Assembly: GCA_030704615.1 (NCBI GenBank)
Contig: CM060732.1
Coordinates: 11,966,001-12,030,000 of the forward strand
Length of the DNA stretch: 64,000 bases
DNA from: Takakia lepidozioides
Taxonomy: Eukaryota; Streptophyta; Takakiopsida; Takakiales; Takakiaceae
Direction: 5' to 3'
Numbering within the stretch: the stretch's first letter is position 1; every line of letters starts with the position of its first letter. Both the position numbers and the translations under genes were made by a program. The notes under the pieces were generated by a model. The model worked only from the letters and a program-made list of their open reading frames with translations, did no database searches and was not told the DNA's origin. This document shows, piece by piece, positions 12,301 through 22,457 of this stretch.

Positions 12301-14011
12301 TTCTGGTCTTTTGTCTTCATTTGTTTCCCTGCATAGAGCACTCCTCTCTTGACACCTTTGTTTTTACATATTCTTTCAGTTTTCTTCTGTAGTTCTTCTG
12401 TCCATAGGCATGATGGGTTTCATGTGGATGTAATTAACAATTTTAGTCTTCTTCCCTTCACCTAAATGTGACCACCAGAAGTGCAAGCACAGCCCCATGT
12501 ATCCCCTCAGTGCTAGCCAGAGGGCTATGTTCTGCTCTTTGCTCACTGTACTGTCAGTGTGTAAACTGGATGCAACGGTCCCACATTGTACATTCATCTT
12601 TTCCAATGATGAGACTGACAATTGTGCAGGAAGAGATTGATAAAGTGGACAAGCAGCGAGAGGACGAGGAGTGGGGCATGCTCAGCAAAGAAGAGCAGGT
12701 ACGCTAAGAATCCTTGGCGGTAGGTTGACTATATTCCTCACACAAAGTATTTCTTACTGAGCCCTGCATTTTCCACCAAGTCAGTATGATTCAGGGTTGT
12801 TTTATGCAACCAACACAGAGTTTCGGAATAAATCTGCTAGCGCACTACTGGTCCACATTGTAGAGACCAGAGGATTGAAAAGAGGGATAGGGATGTACAC
12901 AATAGAGTTTGGGGGAGCATCCGCCATGGCATGCCCTTTGAGGGCATAGTCTCTCCAGTATAGTGACCCTCTTGGAGAGGTGGGTTGCAACCCAGTCATG
13001 GGATCTTCAGAAATCCAGCCTAAAATTGCCCTAGCCCTTGTGCACAGCCACTAATCCCATTTACCGCTAATCAAGTTCTGTTGAAGGACTGACATTGACA
13101 TTATACTGATGTCTTATCAGCACTGTGACGGTGAACTGGGGCAAGAATGTATAATAAACGTAGTCACTTATTATGCCCATGGGGGAACGATGCGGAAGTT
13201 AAGAACTGTCCACATGATGCGCTGAACAATGAACTGTGTAGGACTGAAGGAACCTCAAAAATACCAGCATGTCAATCAAACATCATAGTAGGAATGAATT
13301 GAAGTATTTATTTTCACCAGGAGAAAGTACATACTTCCTGTTGTAAATTATATGTCCTTCCTGAGACTAGTGCAAGATGTAAAACCTCTATCAACTTCCT
13401 CCATTATTGTGTTAATATGCTGGCAGGAAGAAAAGAGGAAGCTCGATGAAACTTTGCAACGGCTCCGGCTGGACAACCTTCGAAAATCACTTGCAGCAGG
13501 AAATGAAAATAACCGCCAGCACCCTACGCCTCTTGTGACATCCACATCTGATGCGCAGGCATCCCGCCACGCCACTAAGGTGGGAGGATCATTGGCCCGA
13601 TCAACGAATGGGGGTCGTCTCAGTATGGCACTGGGGACAGCATCGGCACGGGCTAACACAGTTGTCAAGGTCAAAGCAACAGGTTCCCAGAGTTCGATTG
13701 CAGCCACTGGAAGTAGTCCCATGGCTGCCAATCCTCTGGCCACTAACCCACTCAACTCAGCAAATCCTCCTCTTCAATCCTCATCTGTAAGCTCTCAGGC
13801 TCCCTCTTCAACACAACCGAAGGGAGTGAGCTCCCACTTCCCCAGGCCTAACAGACCGCCCTCACCGGGACCACTTAGGCCCCAAAGCCTGCCTTCTTCT
13901 TCCCCAACAAATCCCCTCAATGAGAATGCATCCGGCCCTAATGCACCGCCAGCTAGAAGATCGAGTTATAAAGCCAACCAAGTCACCAAGAGATCATCCA
14001 GCTCTGGGTGA
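207..14011 (+). CDS. PPP4R4: PPP4R4-like protein phosphatase 4 regulatory subunit 4, 3' half of gene, six exons seen
   Basis: HEAT-repeat scaffold subunit expected to bind the PP4 catalytic subunit in the cytosol. Exons at 207-352, 1510-1628, 1918-about 2074, 12028-12258, 12630-12698 and 13427-14011 have matching splice phases (0, 2, unresolved, 0, 0). Landmarks that match the animal PPP4R4 C-terminal half in order are NQWRLQL, HDNFVPVCFRYM then LPVKSAAALAL, QRHELSQRVVKEYGQ then SYWSRLIYIDFCE, DPVPSVRMRACQML then KLPDD, and a charged coiled coil EEIDKVDKQRED followed by a Ser/Pro-rich tail. The 5' exons lie before the window. About a dozen residues expected between the third and fourth exons were not found, so one short exon may be hidden in the LINE-filled intron of roughly 10 kb. 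Identification is by recognition, not search. Confidence 0.85.
590..1415 (-). mobile_element. LINE copy A, 5'-truncated 3' fragment
   Basis: Read on the minus strand it encodes the ORF2 C-terminal region found in copies C and D (ELTELHVRRTWK, LSPSLLRALGQFRVGS, then LYYEIRARFHCL). It ends at low coordinates with a GAAATGAAATGAAAT tail at about 594-612. It lies within the PPP4R4-like intron 353-1509 in antisense orientation. Frameshifts are present and it is not functional. Confidence 0.8.
1510..1628 (+). CDS. PPP4R4: PPP4R4-like exon (HEAT repeat)
   Basis: It lies between CTCCTCCAG and the donor GTAGGT and ends in phase 2. It encodes EYITSDQIHDNFVPVCFRY and then LPVKSAAALALAVFI, the most recognisable block of the family. 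A truncated LINE copy sits in the intron just upstream. Confidence 0.82.
1918..2074 (+). CDS. PPP4R4: PPP4R4-like exon (HEAT repeat), 3' limit uncertain
   Basis: The acceptor ATCTCAG at 1911-1917 gives the one nucleotide needed to complete the codon split from the preceding exon, and the frame then reads SNCKAVQRHELSQRVVKEYG and SYWSRLIYIDFCENLLKYA. The best donor is GTAAGA after 2074 (phase 0). The frame stays open to 2137, so the true end could be earlier or later. Confidence 0.75.
2385..2610 (-). mobile_element. LINE copy B1, short interrupted 3' fragment
   Basis: GCATAGGCGGTCC at about 2387 and the CCTACCAGTCTCTACC block match the zinc-knuckle region of the other LINE copies. Matching sequence resumes at about 2553 and ends in GAAATGAAATGAAATG at 2595-2610. 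The middle (about 2437-2550) is foreign and contains a block also seen at 1762-1818. Confidence 0.6.
2775..3085 (-). mobile_element. LINE copy B2, 3' fragment next to another LINE tail
   Basis: It matches the 3' end of copy C nearly base for base, from the CGGAAAGCTCATAGAG block to the zinc-knuckle region. At 3065 it stops and a new tail (GAAATGAAATGAAATGG) begins, as if another LINE had ended at this point. It lies in the large PPP4R4-like intron. Confidence 0.65.
3534..6122 (-). pseudogene. LINE ORF2: partial endonuclease, reverse transcriptase, zinc knuckle
   Basis: Order on the minus strand: C-terminal half of an APE-like endonuclease (FLVGDFNAR, then SVVDYLLGS, then YPDSDHSCL, 6122-5700); reverse transcriptase (5554 downwards: LFKSGDRLAPTNYRTI, GFRRNRSTIDHI, VCFVDFHKALDSVP, KQGCPLSPTLF, YADDVALLA); and a C-terminal CCHC knuckle (RLCPACIG, then EEHFFFYC) near 3735-3680. 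The endonuclease is missing its N-terminal half at about 6130. A frameshift at the T-run near 4330 separates the RT from the C-terminal region, which the homologous copy at 30 kb reads through in frame. Confidence 0.8.
6146..7334 (-). pseudogene. LINE ORF1: coiled-coil RNA-binding protein, frameshifted
   Basis: The ATG at 7334 starts a 305-residue frame (7334-6417). A central rod contains five consecutive 11-residue units of the type SLDKDWQKRMT, which predicts a hendecad coiled coil. Next comes an RRM-like start (FKALNIRVTGKLGSL). The frame then shifts near 6420-6499 and resumes as VLFIRFKDKGARDRVL, then GMYLNDDLTPLQYNAMRAQL, the usual second half of a LINE ORF1 RRM. ORF1 proteins coat the element RNA for target-primed reverse transcription. 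One frameshift separates the halves here. Confidence 0.7.
7488..10604 (-). mobile_element. LINE copy D, 5'-truncated, most of ORF2
   Basis: It starts at low coordinates with a (GAAAT)n tail (7490-7511) abutting the 5' end of copy C. On the minus strand it carries the endonuclease (VGDFHAHIGSLQ near 10490, SVVDYLLGSPNTTDR and YPDSDHSCL near 10190), the endonuclease-RT linker that copy C lacks, RT (9617-8569: KQGCPLSPTLF and YADDVGLLA) and the C-terminal region to about 7640. At least four frameshifts split it. Confidence 0.8.
10665..11945 (-). mobile_element. LINE copy E, older degenerate internal fragment
   Basis: It matches the RT and post-RT region of copies C and D but with many substitutions and indels. 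ELLYADDVVLLTQSPVFLQ near 11390-11440 marks the RT active site, and NYHTIMVSSLLAKLFG can be read near 11870-11900. No (GAAAT)n tail is present. It ends about 80 bases before the next PPP4R4-like exon. Confidence 0.65.
12028..12258 (+). CDS. PPP4R4: PPP4R4-like exon (HEAT repeat)
   Basis: It lies between GTCACAG and the donor GTGCAT and is exactly 77 codons, phase 0 on both sides. It encodes DPVPSVRMRACQMLNLLRG, then KLPDDVATLEKINHLATQRL and a run of alanines, matching the last HEAT repeat of PPP4R4. It lies immediately after the last LINE remnant of the large intron. Confidence 0.85.
12630..12698 (+). CDS. PPP4R4: PPP4R4-like exon (charged coiled coil)
   Basis: A 23-codon exon between ATTGTGCAG and the donor GTACGC, phase 0 on both sides. 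It encodes EEIDKVDKQREDEEWGMLSK, an acidic and basic helix that continues into the last exon. Confidence 0.75.
13427..14011 (+). CDS. PPP4R4: PPP4R4-like last exon, coiled coil and Ser/Pro/Asn-rich C-terminal tail
   Basis: It starts after TGCTGGCAG in phase 0 and ends at the TGA at 14009-14011 (195 codons including stop). EEKRKLDETLQRLRLDNLRK continues the coiled coil. The remaining ~170 residues are low-complexity Ser, Pro, Ala and Asn with basic patches, probably disordered. No clear polyadenylation signal follows. Confidence 0.75.
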   Translation, partial: EEKRKLDETLQRLRLDNLRKSLAAGNENNRQHPTPLVTSTSDAQASRHATKVGGSLARSTNGGRLSMALGTASARANTVVKVKATGSQSSIAATGSSPMAANPLATNPLNSANPPLQSSSVSSQAPSSTQPKGVSSHFPRPNRPPSPGPLRPQSLPSSSPTNPLNENASGPNAPPARRSSYKANQVTKRSSSSG

Positions 14012-17000
14012 TGCTGCAAAGATCTCTTAATAAGAAATATGCAACTCAAAGGTGAGCTCTTGGTTTAAAGCTTGTTAAGATCCTCCTGCAGCACATACAT
14101 AGTTCATCTATATAACAAATTCCAGGAGAGCATGTACTTACTGTCCGAAGATGAATTTTGGTGTGTGATTTGACTTGCACAATTGCAAGGAATCTAAGAC
14201 TACTTTCCTATTGCTAAGGTCTGTGACACCGAGACCCACTGCTTAGGAGTGCATCTCCTTAAGACTCTGGCAATTGTGGTGAAAGCTACTGACGAATCTG
14301 GAGCTGTATCGCACACTTTCCCACAGGCCTACCCCACAGGGCCACTACGGTAATCTCTGAGACTTGCCAATGTAATTTCTGCTTTAACCTCATGGCTCTG
14401 CCCGGGTTTATGTATTAGGTGGAGTCCTGCAACGAGGGCTTTACAATCAAAGATTCCATAGCCCTGAGGATGTGGGAATCTTGAGTAACATAAAGCCCGA
14501 GTTACACTTTAACTAACGTAAAAACTGTATTGTAGACTGTATGAAAAGAAATTTACTTGCCTATCTGCCCCTGATCTGACGCTACTGGCCTACCCCATGG
14601 GCTCCACCCCTTAACAGGACAGGGGGATCTTATGTACTGTGGATTGGGCCACCACCTTACCCGCCATAATGGCATGTGGGGAGCACGTTCCATAGCGCTA
14701 GGATTGCGTTTGCCGCCCTCATTGGCTTGCGAGTTCTAACCAAACATATTATGTTTCATAATGTGCTAGTGCAAAGGGTATAATGTGCTAGTGGCGATAG
14801 GCCTAGAATCCTGCATTTCCTCCAACTCGCCATACTAGCCACGCAAATCCTTAACGTGTAGGATGAGGCCCCAGGACTGGGCCTTCCTGAAATAGGGGCC
14901 CCCAACCCAGGCGGGCCTTGCGTAAAGAAACGGCAAGGATTTCGGATTTTGATGGCTGGGATTTTCTAGATGGGCAGGCTCACAACCTTAAGTGACGTAA
15001 GGTGCCTTCTCTCCCCGATAAGGGGATTGGTATCCCGTGAGCACAGCCAGAGCAAAAAGGACGTGGGCAGGAAAAAAAATAAAAATAAAAATAAACCAAA
15101 GTGAGCACGATCCACGGCTATAGGGATAATCTGTTTGCAAGCTGAAGTACAAGTCAAAGGGTCAGTTACATGGTCTATGAGTATATTTTAGCTAAAACCC
15201 TCTGGACATGTAATAAAACACAAATATCTAATAGTGAAATATTACTTTTAATATTATCATATTGTAAGCACCAGTATTTCGCTAGTGGGAAATACTCAAG
15301 TTTGGAGAGTTTCGCTGGGGAGCAAACAAAAAAGAAACAAAAAAACTCAACGAAAAAAAACTTTCTGTAAGTCTTTACTCTTTACACTATTTAAAGCCCA
15401 CAAATTACATATCTAACACTTCCAGTGCCAGCACACACTGTTGGAATCTCCCTCCAAATGGGGTGCGGTCAGATTCCGTTAAGTAAGAAAACGGAGGGAC
15501 CCATTTGCCTCTACGGGCAAATCCAATAGTCACGGATTCGACAACCAGTAACCCAACAGGAAAGCATTTGGTTCATTCAATCAGTATTCGAGCAGAGCGT
15601 TGCAATAGTGGGTGTGCACTGCCAGACAGTCATGCAATTCAAAAAATGGCCAGCGCTTCCCCAGATTGTCTTCTCAATGACTTATCAAGCGGCTCCGCCA
15701 CAAGAGGCTCTGTCCTTGCTCTTTCCTTCGGTGACTTTGGGATTGTTGTTCTATACTTCTTCTAGGGCTTCATGAATCATGCCCATCCACCCTCCATAGA
15801 CTAGGCTTAATGAATAAGCCTAGTTCTCCCCTAGCCTCTAGGCAAGATGTCTCCACAATGCATCTATCCCTTGCTGGTCCCATCAACCCAGACTAGGCTT
15901 AATGGATAAGCCTAGTTCTCCGTTCTCGCCTGGCTCCGCCTAGGCAAGAAGTCTCCACAATGCCTCTATCCCTTGGGGACAGAGCCAACAAACTACAAAG
16001 AGCAACAAGCTCTGTGGACTTGGTGTGGATATATACTATGTTGTTTTACTGTACACTAATGGTAATTGCTCATTTTCTAGCATGTCAATACTTCCTGATA
16101 AGTTGGCATGACCAAGCACAACAACACCAATGAATGTTTTTGGACAGATAAGAAAGAGTCTTAACACGGTGTGATGTAGGGACAGTTGACCACATTTTCT
16201 CAACATGATGCAACGGCCATGTCTTAAGCAGTGTTTTTTTTAAGAAATTTGGAAAACAGCACGAGTGGCTACAGAGTTTTGCAGGAAATAGCCATTTATT
16301 CTGTTCATCCACTGTAATTCATCCACCTATGTGCCATCATCCATTATATCATCCATATTTGACAGAGCCAAAAAACAAAGAAGCTGCTCTTGAAGACATC
16401 ATGAAATACGCAATGATCGAAGGGTTTCTGTTCCCTGTTCCTTCAGATGAGAGATGCAATCGATCGATCCACAATACGAGCCTCTTTCCCAACAAGGCAC
16501 ACACCTCGAAATGGATTGGGCCTACCTATGGTCGGTCCTCAATGGGTTATATCCAGTATTGACGAAATCGTACAACATGAAAGAGGACAAGGTCGCGAGT
16601 AGGGGCGGCCATTCACTGGGCAGGTGGATGGAGAAGATGGGTGCACGCAATAACTTAGCCTGTACCATACAAAATCCTGTTCGAACACCCTGATTATTAG
16701 TGCCGCTTCTGCACCATTCCCCAAACCTCGACACAGCTGAGTCCCTCCCCTCATCCTTTACCGAAATGGTCAAGCGACTTTGGTACCTTTTTGCTGTAGA
16801 TGGGTCATGAAGATCACAAGATCCAAAACAGGTCGCAATAATTCAGAGCTCCGTCAATTATGTCAAACATTTCCTCAACATTCTGTTATTATGGGCACCT
16901 AACACGTACGGATTTTTTTAACTGAAACAGGGTGGGCTTATTATACTTGTGAATCCAACTCAAAACCTACTCTCCTTTCACAGTGGGTTACATGCAGTAC

Positions 17001-17165
17001 TTTGTAACCACCCGGCCAGGCTGGCCAGTGAGGTACACCACTGTCCTTGACGCATGGTGAGGGCTTTCGTGGCGGTGCTTCCCATCTACTCTCGTCTCAT
17101 CACTGGGCTAGGCCTCATGGAGCCATGAACTCATACTTATTAGATGTGAAGCCCTTACTCAGGCC
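14012..17165. other. Intergenic stretch between the PPP4R4-like gene and the Gypsy element
   Basis: I recognise no gene here. Presumed 3' UTR is followed by unique-looking sequence. A pair of ~90-bp direct repeats with hairpins lies at 15799-15980. A few open frames near 16330-16700 have no recognisable motif. Confidence 0.5.
15799..15980. repeat. Two direct repeats (~90 bp), each with a 10-bp-arm hairpin
   Basis: Each unit begins ACTAGGCTTA, five nucleotides (ATGAA or ATGGA), then TAAGCCTAGT, a perfect inverted repeat, and ends with a shared TCTCCACAATGC block before CTATCCCTT. The units start at about 15800 and 15892. Confidence 0.7.
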
Positions 17166-17622
17166 TGTGATGCCCCAAACTTTCCTCATCACAGGTTTAC
17201 CTTATTCATCCAAAGCGGCGATACTCATTCGTAGTATAAATTTTTGGCTTAAAATACCGTTGAACCGTTACAAAGATATCATAGCCAGGGTTAGTTATGG
17301 CTTGTGGCTGCATCGTAGCCATTCAACAGATCTAGGGTTTTGATGTGGCGCCGCGAGCTCAGCCTGACACGCCTCGCCACGCGTCAGGAAGGCATGCAGC
17401 TAGGGTTTGTATAAAGTGGCGGCCTGACCTTGTGTCAGGCAGCTGATGTACTCTGGTGTATGTAGATGTGGAAAGCTGTCTGAATGCGATATATGTGTAT
17501 GATTTTCTGTCAGTTCGCTTGTTGAGATCCACCTCTCGCGTGCATGCACGCTCCTCTTGTTCTCTCCCCCTTGTTTGAAGAGCATTTGAGAGGATAGGCA
17601 GATATTCGTCCTGCTTCTTTTA
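17166..17622 (+). repeat. 5' LTR of the Gypsy element
   Basis: It starts TGTGATGCCCC and ends CTTCTTTTA, and matches 40242-40698 along its whole length. The end lacks the usual CA. TGGTGGAGGCGCG follows immediately, and its TGG start is consistent with a tRNA primer-binding site, although I cannot name the tRNA. Confidence 0.9.
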
Positions 17623-17795
17623 TGGTGGAGGCGCGCCGGGTGTTTTCCTTGATCATTTAAACGGCGTGCTTAGGTTAAGATTAAGAGCTCCTCGGTGTCT
17701 TATAAAGATGGCGGCAGCCCACCACCCTGCAATGTATTTGCTTAGTGTTGAGTTATCTCCATGCTTGCTCGTTAATCTTGCTTATGTTTCAGACT

Positions 17796-18891
17796 ATGGC
17801 GTCTCATGTGTCGATTACTAGAAGTGTTGTTAATCTTGAAGGCGAGCGCTTGCATGTAGAGCTTGATCTGGTCGTTTCACTTTCTGCTTCATTTGCTAAC
17901 CCTCCTTCTTCCAGCACGCCGCCCTGCACTCTTGCCTTGCCCGTGTTGCCGGTGCGTGGAGATAATGTTGTTGATTCAGGTCTTGTTGTCACCTAGTCCT
18001 AGTGAAGAAGCTAATCTAGCTGCAGCCGAGGCTTGGACTGCGAGGTCTGGTTCATTGGATAGCCGTGATCCAAAGTATTACTTTGACAACTATCATGATC
18101 TAGGGCCCGATTACGTCTGTCCCAGAGAGCAGGAGCGAGAATTTGAGAGGGACATAGCTCGTTCACAGGAGTATGATGCTACAGTGTGTAACTTACTTTC
18201 TGTTGATCAATTTCGGTTTGACAAGATAGAGATTGCGGTGCAACGGGACATATCCTACTTCACTGAGAGTCGAGTTTCGGCGCCCAGACGACCTGACTCT
18301 GACCCAGCGGTGATCGTTGCGGACTCTCTCTCTGCGACAAGGCAAGTTGTGGCTTCGAGGAACACTGCTTGTTTGTCTCGTGATGTGGTCAAGTCCCGTT
18401 TCTTGAATCATCAGGCTCTGTCGTGGAAAGAACTGGGGCTTCATCTTCCTTTATCTATTGAACGTATTCACCGTGATTGGCTGGTTTCCTCCTTTGTCGA
18501 GCCATCTTGGCTGTCGTTAGCTCTCCGAGGTACGGGCTCTCTCGTTCTACGTCTTCTTCGTTTTCATCACGAGCCCAGCAAGGGTCAGCCACCGTCGATC
18601 GACCTGCTTCAAGGGCTGTCGTCGGATAGTCTGTTTGGCCGAGCTTCCGACATTGTCATTTTGCCAGGGACTTTATTTGACAATCAACGGCTTGTCGGAC
18701 CTGAGATGCTTGAAAATCTTGATCGCTTTCCTGTTGATTCAGTGCTATCTCGCATTTGGGATAAGGAGAACTCTACATGTGTGTCCTTTCGGGTTAAGAC
18801 CACGAGCATGTGGAAATGGTGGGCGCTCTCCATGCACGATTCTGACTCTCACGACATCACCAAGGTGATCTCCTGTTCGGACTGGCCTTGA
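17796..18891 (+). pseudogene. Unrecognised 5' ORF of the Gypsy element, one frameshift
   Basis: ATG at 17796 starts MASHVSITRSVVNLEGERLH, ending in a stop at 17994-17996. The next frame picks up as PSPSEEANLAAAEAWTARSG and runs about 290 residues to 18891. It is hydrophilic, with motifs such as DPKYYFDNYHDLGPDY, and has no zinc knuckle or enzyme motif I recognise. It sits between the primer-binding site and gag, where most Gypsy elements have only a leader. It could be a captured sequence or a lineage-specific extra ORF. Confidence 0.5.
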
Positions 18892-19054
18892 ATTAAGGAC
18901 GATCGTGGTGTTGCGGGCTGCTGTAGCGGATTGCTACCCATCCCTGCTCACCGACTTTGGCTTAATCAGAACTCTTGTTGGTATTCGTTGCTTCCAGGTT
19001 ATCTCTCTACTATTCCTATATCTTGACATAGTTTAATCAGAACAAAATATTTTC

Positions 19055-20972
19055 TTGTTCGTGTTTGGACTCGTTGCTTCCTGTTGTATGGTAAGAAACA
19101 CTGTTAATACTTGGCTGAGGTCTAGGAGGCAACGTGTTGCGATGGATGCTCCCGATCTGGCCACAACGGAATCAGCCCCTGTCGAGGTCAGAGAGCCGGG
19201 TCTTCCATCACCTACAGGTAATTTGAGTGACAATCCGCGAATGCAACATGGGATGGTAAGTCTACATGAGGGATCGCCTCTACCAGAGGCGAGTCTCTAT
19301 ACTGATTTGTCTTGTGAAGATGGTATTGTTTCCCAAGAATTAGATGATGTTCAGGTGACGCCCGCTGGTCTCACAAAGATAGTGCAATTTGAAGTTCCAA
19401 GGGTCACTATGTTGCCTGGCAATGGGCCTGTGGTGCCAAGTGTAGCTGGTACTGGTAATTTTGTCACTAATGAGGGCCTGTCCGCAGCTGCTGATCAGCT
19501 AGCCTCTACTCGACATATGGCCATGATGTCTGGCCTGTCTCAAGTTACAGGAGCCAGTCCTTTGGGTGGTATTTCCAGGCATGCCATCCATCCCCCTTCT
19601 TTAGACCCGATTGCTAGTGGTGTATGCAATGCAAATGTGCAAGTCCCAGTGGGAAGGGCTAATGTGAGCGGTATGCCAGCCCCGTCAAATGCTCGTGTCA
19701 ACGTAGCAACTGTTGCTGATTTGCCTGTTTCTATGGTGCATGTTCCTAATCCCGCTCTTGGGGGAGGAATTGGTGTGTCTGTGACTTCTAGATTGCATGT
19801 TGGCATGAATACTGCTTGTTCTAGCTCTAGTGTAGGCGGTCAGTCAGTCCAGCAATTGGGAAGGCCACCCATTCCCACCATGAGTGGGGTGGCTCCAAAC
19901 CAAGCAGCCATGGTCAGTCAAGCTGTTCAGTCAAGGCCTGTGTTTCATGCACCCCAGGTGGGCGTGACAACATTACCGCCTAGCCTGCCATCTTTGTCAT
20001 TTCAAGGTCCCTCTAATGTCATGAGTAACAACTATGTCACGGTTACTAGTGGGGTCCATGCTATGAATACAACCACCAATCAGACTTAGGCTATTGCTCA
20101 TTGCTGCCCGGCCCATGGATCTGCTCAGCCTGGTCACATGAATCATAGTCTGCCCTGTCATTTGCTTCCTCAGCTCACTACCCAGCCCTATCCAGAATAC
20201 ATAATGGGAGAAGACTTTGATAGATATCTCCAGATGTTTGAAGTGATTGCTAATGTGAATGGTGTGCCTGAGAATTTTAAAATGGCAATTTTTAGAATGA
20301 GCATGAAGGGACCAGCCCGTGACTTGTTGCATGCAACTGTCATGGATGACCCCCATCTCACTTGGGCATCCCTTGTGGAATGGGCTAAAACCCTGTTCAA
20401 ACCACCTGAAAGACCCTTGGACTGCTTCACCAAGTTGAGCTCCAGGACTTACCAGCCAGGAGAGTCCTTGTGGAAGTATTACATGGATCTAAAATTTGCT
20501 GCTGCAGAAAATATCATTGATCTAGCAGAACGTGATCGTATAGTGAAGACCTATTTTCTCCTTGGCTTGCCCCATGGTATTCAAAATTGGGCCCAACGTC
20601 GTCATTTTGTCAATGACAAAACTATGCTAGCTGAAATTAATCTTAAGATGGCAGACTTAGCTGACAGCAAATCAATGCAAACTCGTGCCAAGTTTCAAGC
20701 TCCAGTGGGCTCCGAGCTTGGCATGGCTGCAACATCTTCACCTTATGTCCCGCCTGATATGCAATATAAGTCAGATAATTTCACTCTTCAAGGGTTGGCC
20801 AACACAGTGGGTAGTCTAAGTGAGTCAGTTGCCACTCAGTTCGCTGCCATGCAAGCTCATCAGCAACGGTGGTAGCAACAGAGGTCGTACCCAAACTGGT
20901 CAGGCCTATGAAGGCAACCGAGCTGCATGCTACATATGTGGGTCTTCTGAACATTGGACCAAGCACTGCCCT
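19055..20972 (+). pseudogene. gag: Gypsy gag with CCHC zinc knuckle, cut by the CACTA insertion
   Basis: A Gly/Val/Ser/Pro-rich N-terminal region (19055-20086) meets an in-frame TAG at 20087-20089. The same frame continues with a Retrotrans_gag core (EDFDRYLQMFEVIANVNGVP, then MSMKGPARDLLHA). A one-base shift near 20860 leads to a CCHC knuckle, CYICGSSEHWTKHC (20928-20969). The CACTA transposon enters directly after the next codon. When its ends and one CCT copy are ignored, the frame continues 46 codons on the far side (35682-35819). Confidence 0.85.
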
Positions 20973-20991
20973 CACTAGAAGCATTCGTGTC
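20973..20991 (+). repeat. Left terminal inverted repeat of the CACTA element
   Basis: Nineteen bases beginning CACTA, perfectly inverted at 35660-35678. The preceding CCT is one copy of the target duplication. A 16-bp palindrome, ACGACTCCGGAGTCGT, lies about 130 bp inside (21119-21134). Confidence 0.95.
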
Positions 20992-21588
20992 TTTTCCGAT
21001 TCGACTGCATGTCCGCGACCACTCCGGGAACCACTTGGTAGTAAACGGGACTACTGGAGAGTCGAAACAGACAATGTGGGCCCACGGGGGCATTTCAGAC
21101 GGCGGACAGAAGTGGGGTCAACGACTCCGGAGTCGTAGCAGAATTCCGAGCTATTTTATGAATTGCGTAAATACATAAAATTTGAAAAAAACCAAAATTA
21201 CAAGTGGTTGCAATTACTGTACATGCGACTACAAATTTTCTTTCCTAATTCGATTAATGGAATAAAGATATTTATTCATTAAAGTGAATATGTAGTCGAC
21301 TCAATTGGAAGATGAACCACTGCGCATTCATTGCACCCATGACTCGGCAGCACATTTGCTGACATGGCTTTCACAAAAAGAGGTAAACAAAATGTGGCCT
21401 TGGGGGAATAGATATTTTAATACGTGTTGCCTCCACCTGGCAAAGACAAGGATGCAAGTGCTGCATCGGACATGGCGGGACGTGGGAATGCAAATCCAGA
21501 CACGGCAAGGCCTTCGTATACTGTGAGCGCGCGTAGTGGCTTCTCAGAACGGTGTGACATCGGGGTCTTGGTCATTCAACATTTACAG

Positions 21589-22457
21589 AATGTGCTGGAT
21601 GGAGGCACGATGGAGCGCGCATACGGGCATGCCCTTCTGGCATCAATTCCCAAGTATCCACGCAAGGTGAGGCTGCTGAATTGGGTTTTTGCCCGTCTAG
21701 TTTTCTGACAGCATGCTCGAAACGTTCATAGTGCCATTGAGTGGCATCGCAATAATTTGATGTGTAGCTGCTTTTCCATTTCACAAGTTATGCAGAAGGC
21801 GTCACAGAAGAAGATCGCAAAGACGTCAAGGCTGAAGAATATGCCCTTTGGTTGTGAACTACAATCATATCATGCCAAACCCCATTTTCCCCACGCAGAT
21901 GAGGGAGACATTCTGCATTTGCGAGTGGGACTTAATTCCTCTAAACCCAGCTTGAAGGCAGTTGTGACACCAGAGAAACTGGAAACTACCTCCAAGAAAG
22001 TTGAAACTCGCAAGATAGTCATGTATTCGTCTCATTATCTCCAACTGGGATTCCGAGTTATCATCCGACCCTTTACATGTGCGCTGGAATGGAGTATAAT
22101 TCTGGTTTAGGCAGTTATTGCCACCAGACGTTCGCTTCTCCAATTTTTACATTTAAGGATGTGTCTGTGTTTATGGCACTCTTTCTCCCAAGGAGGCCTG
22201 AGTACCCCCCTGTACTTGCAAGAATTTGATGTGTAGCTGCTTTTCCCTTTCATAAATTATGAAGAAGCAGTCACAGAAGAAGATCGCAAAGAGGTCAAGG
22301 CTGAAAGCGTTCATTAAGGTTGTGAACTACAATCATATCATGCCAAACCAGCGGCGGCAGATGGTGTCATGAGACATTCTGCGATTTGCGCATAGGTGGA
22401 CTTAATTTTGATGTTGACTTGAAGGCAGTTGTGACACCAGTGAAACTGGAAACTACA
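21589..22457 (+). pseudogene. RPL27: Captured ribosomal protein eL27 (RPL27) fragments, second part duplicated
   Basis: Exon 21589-21666 lies between ATTTACAG and the donor GTGAGG and encodes 26 residues including ERAYGHALLASIPKYPRK, like the eL27 segment around RxYGHCLVAGxxKYP. A later segment appears twice, at about 21757-21995 and 22228-22457. The second copy reads KIAKRSRLKAFIKVVNYNHI and then VDLKAVVTPVKLETT, the eL27 core, and ends at a GTAAGA donor. Retained splice sites mean genomic DNA was captured rather than a cDNA. The first copy is frameshifted and the gene ends are missing, so this is not a working ribosomal protein gene. Confidence 0.75.
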
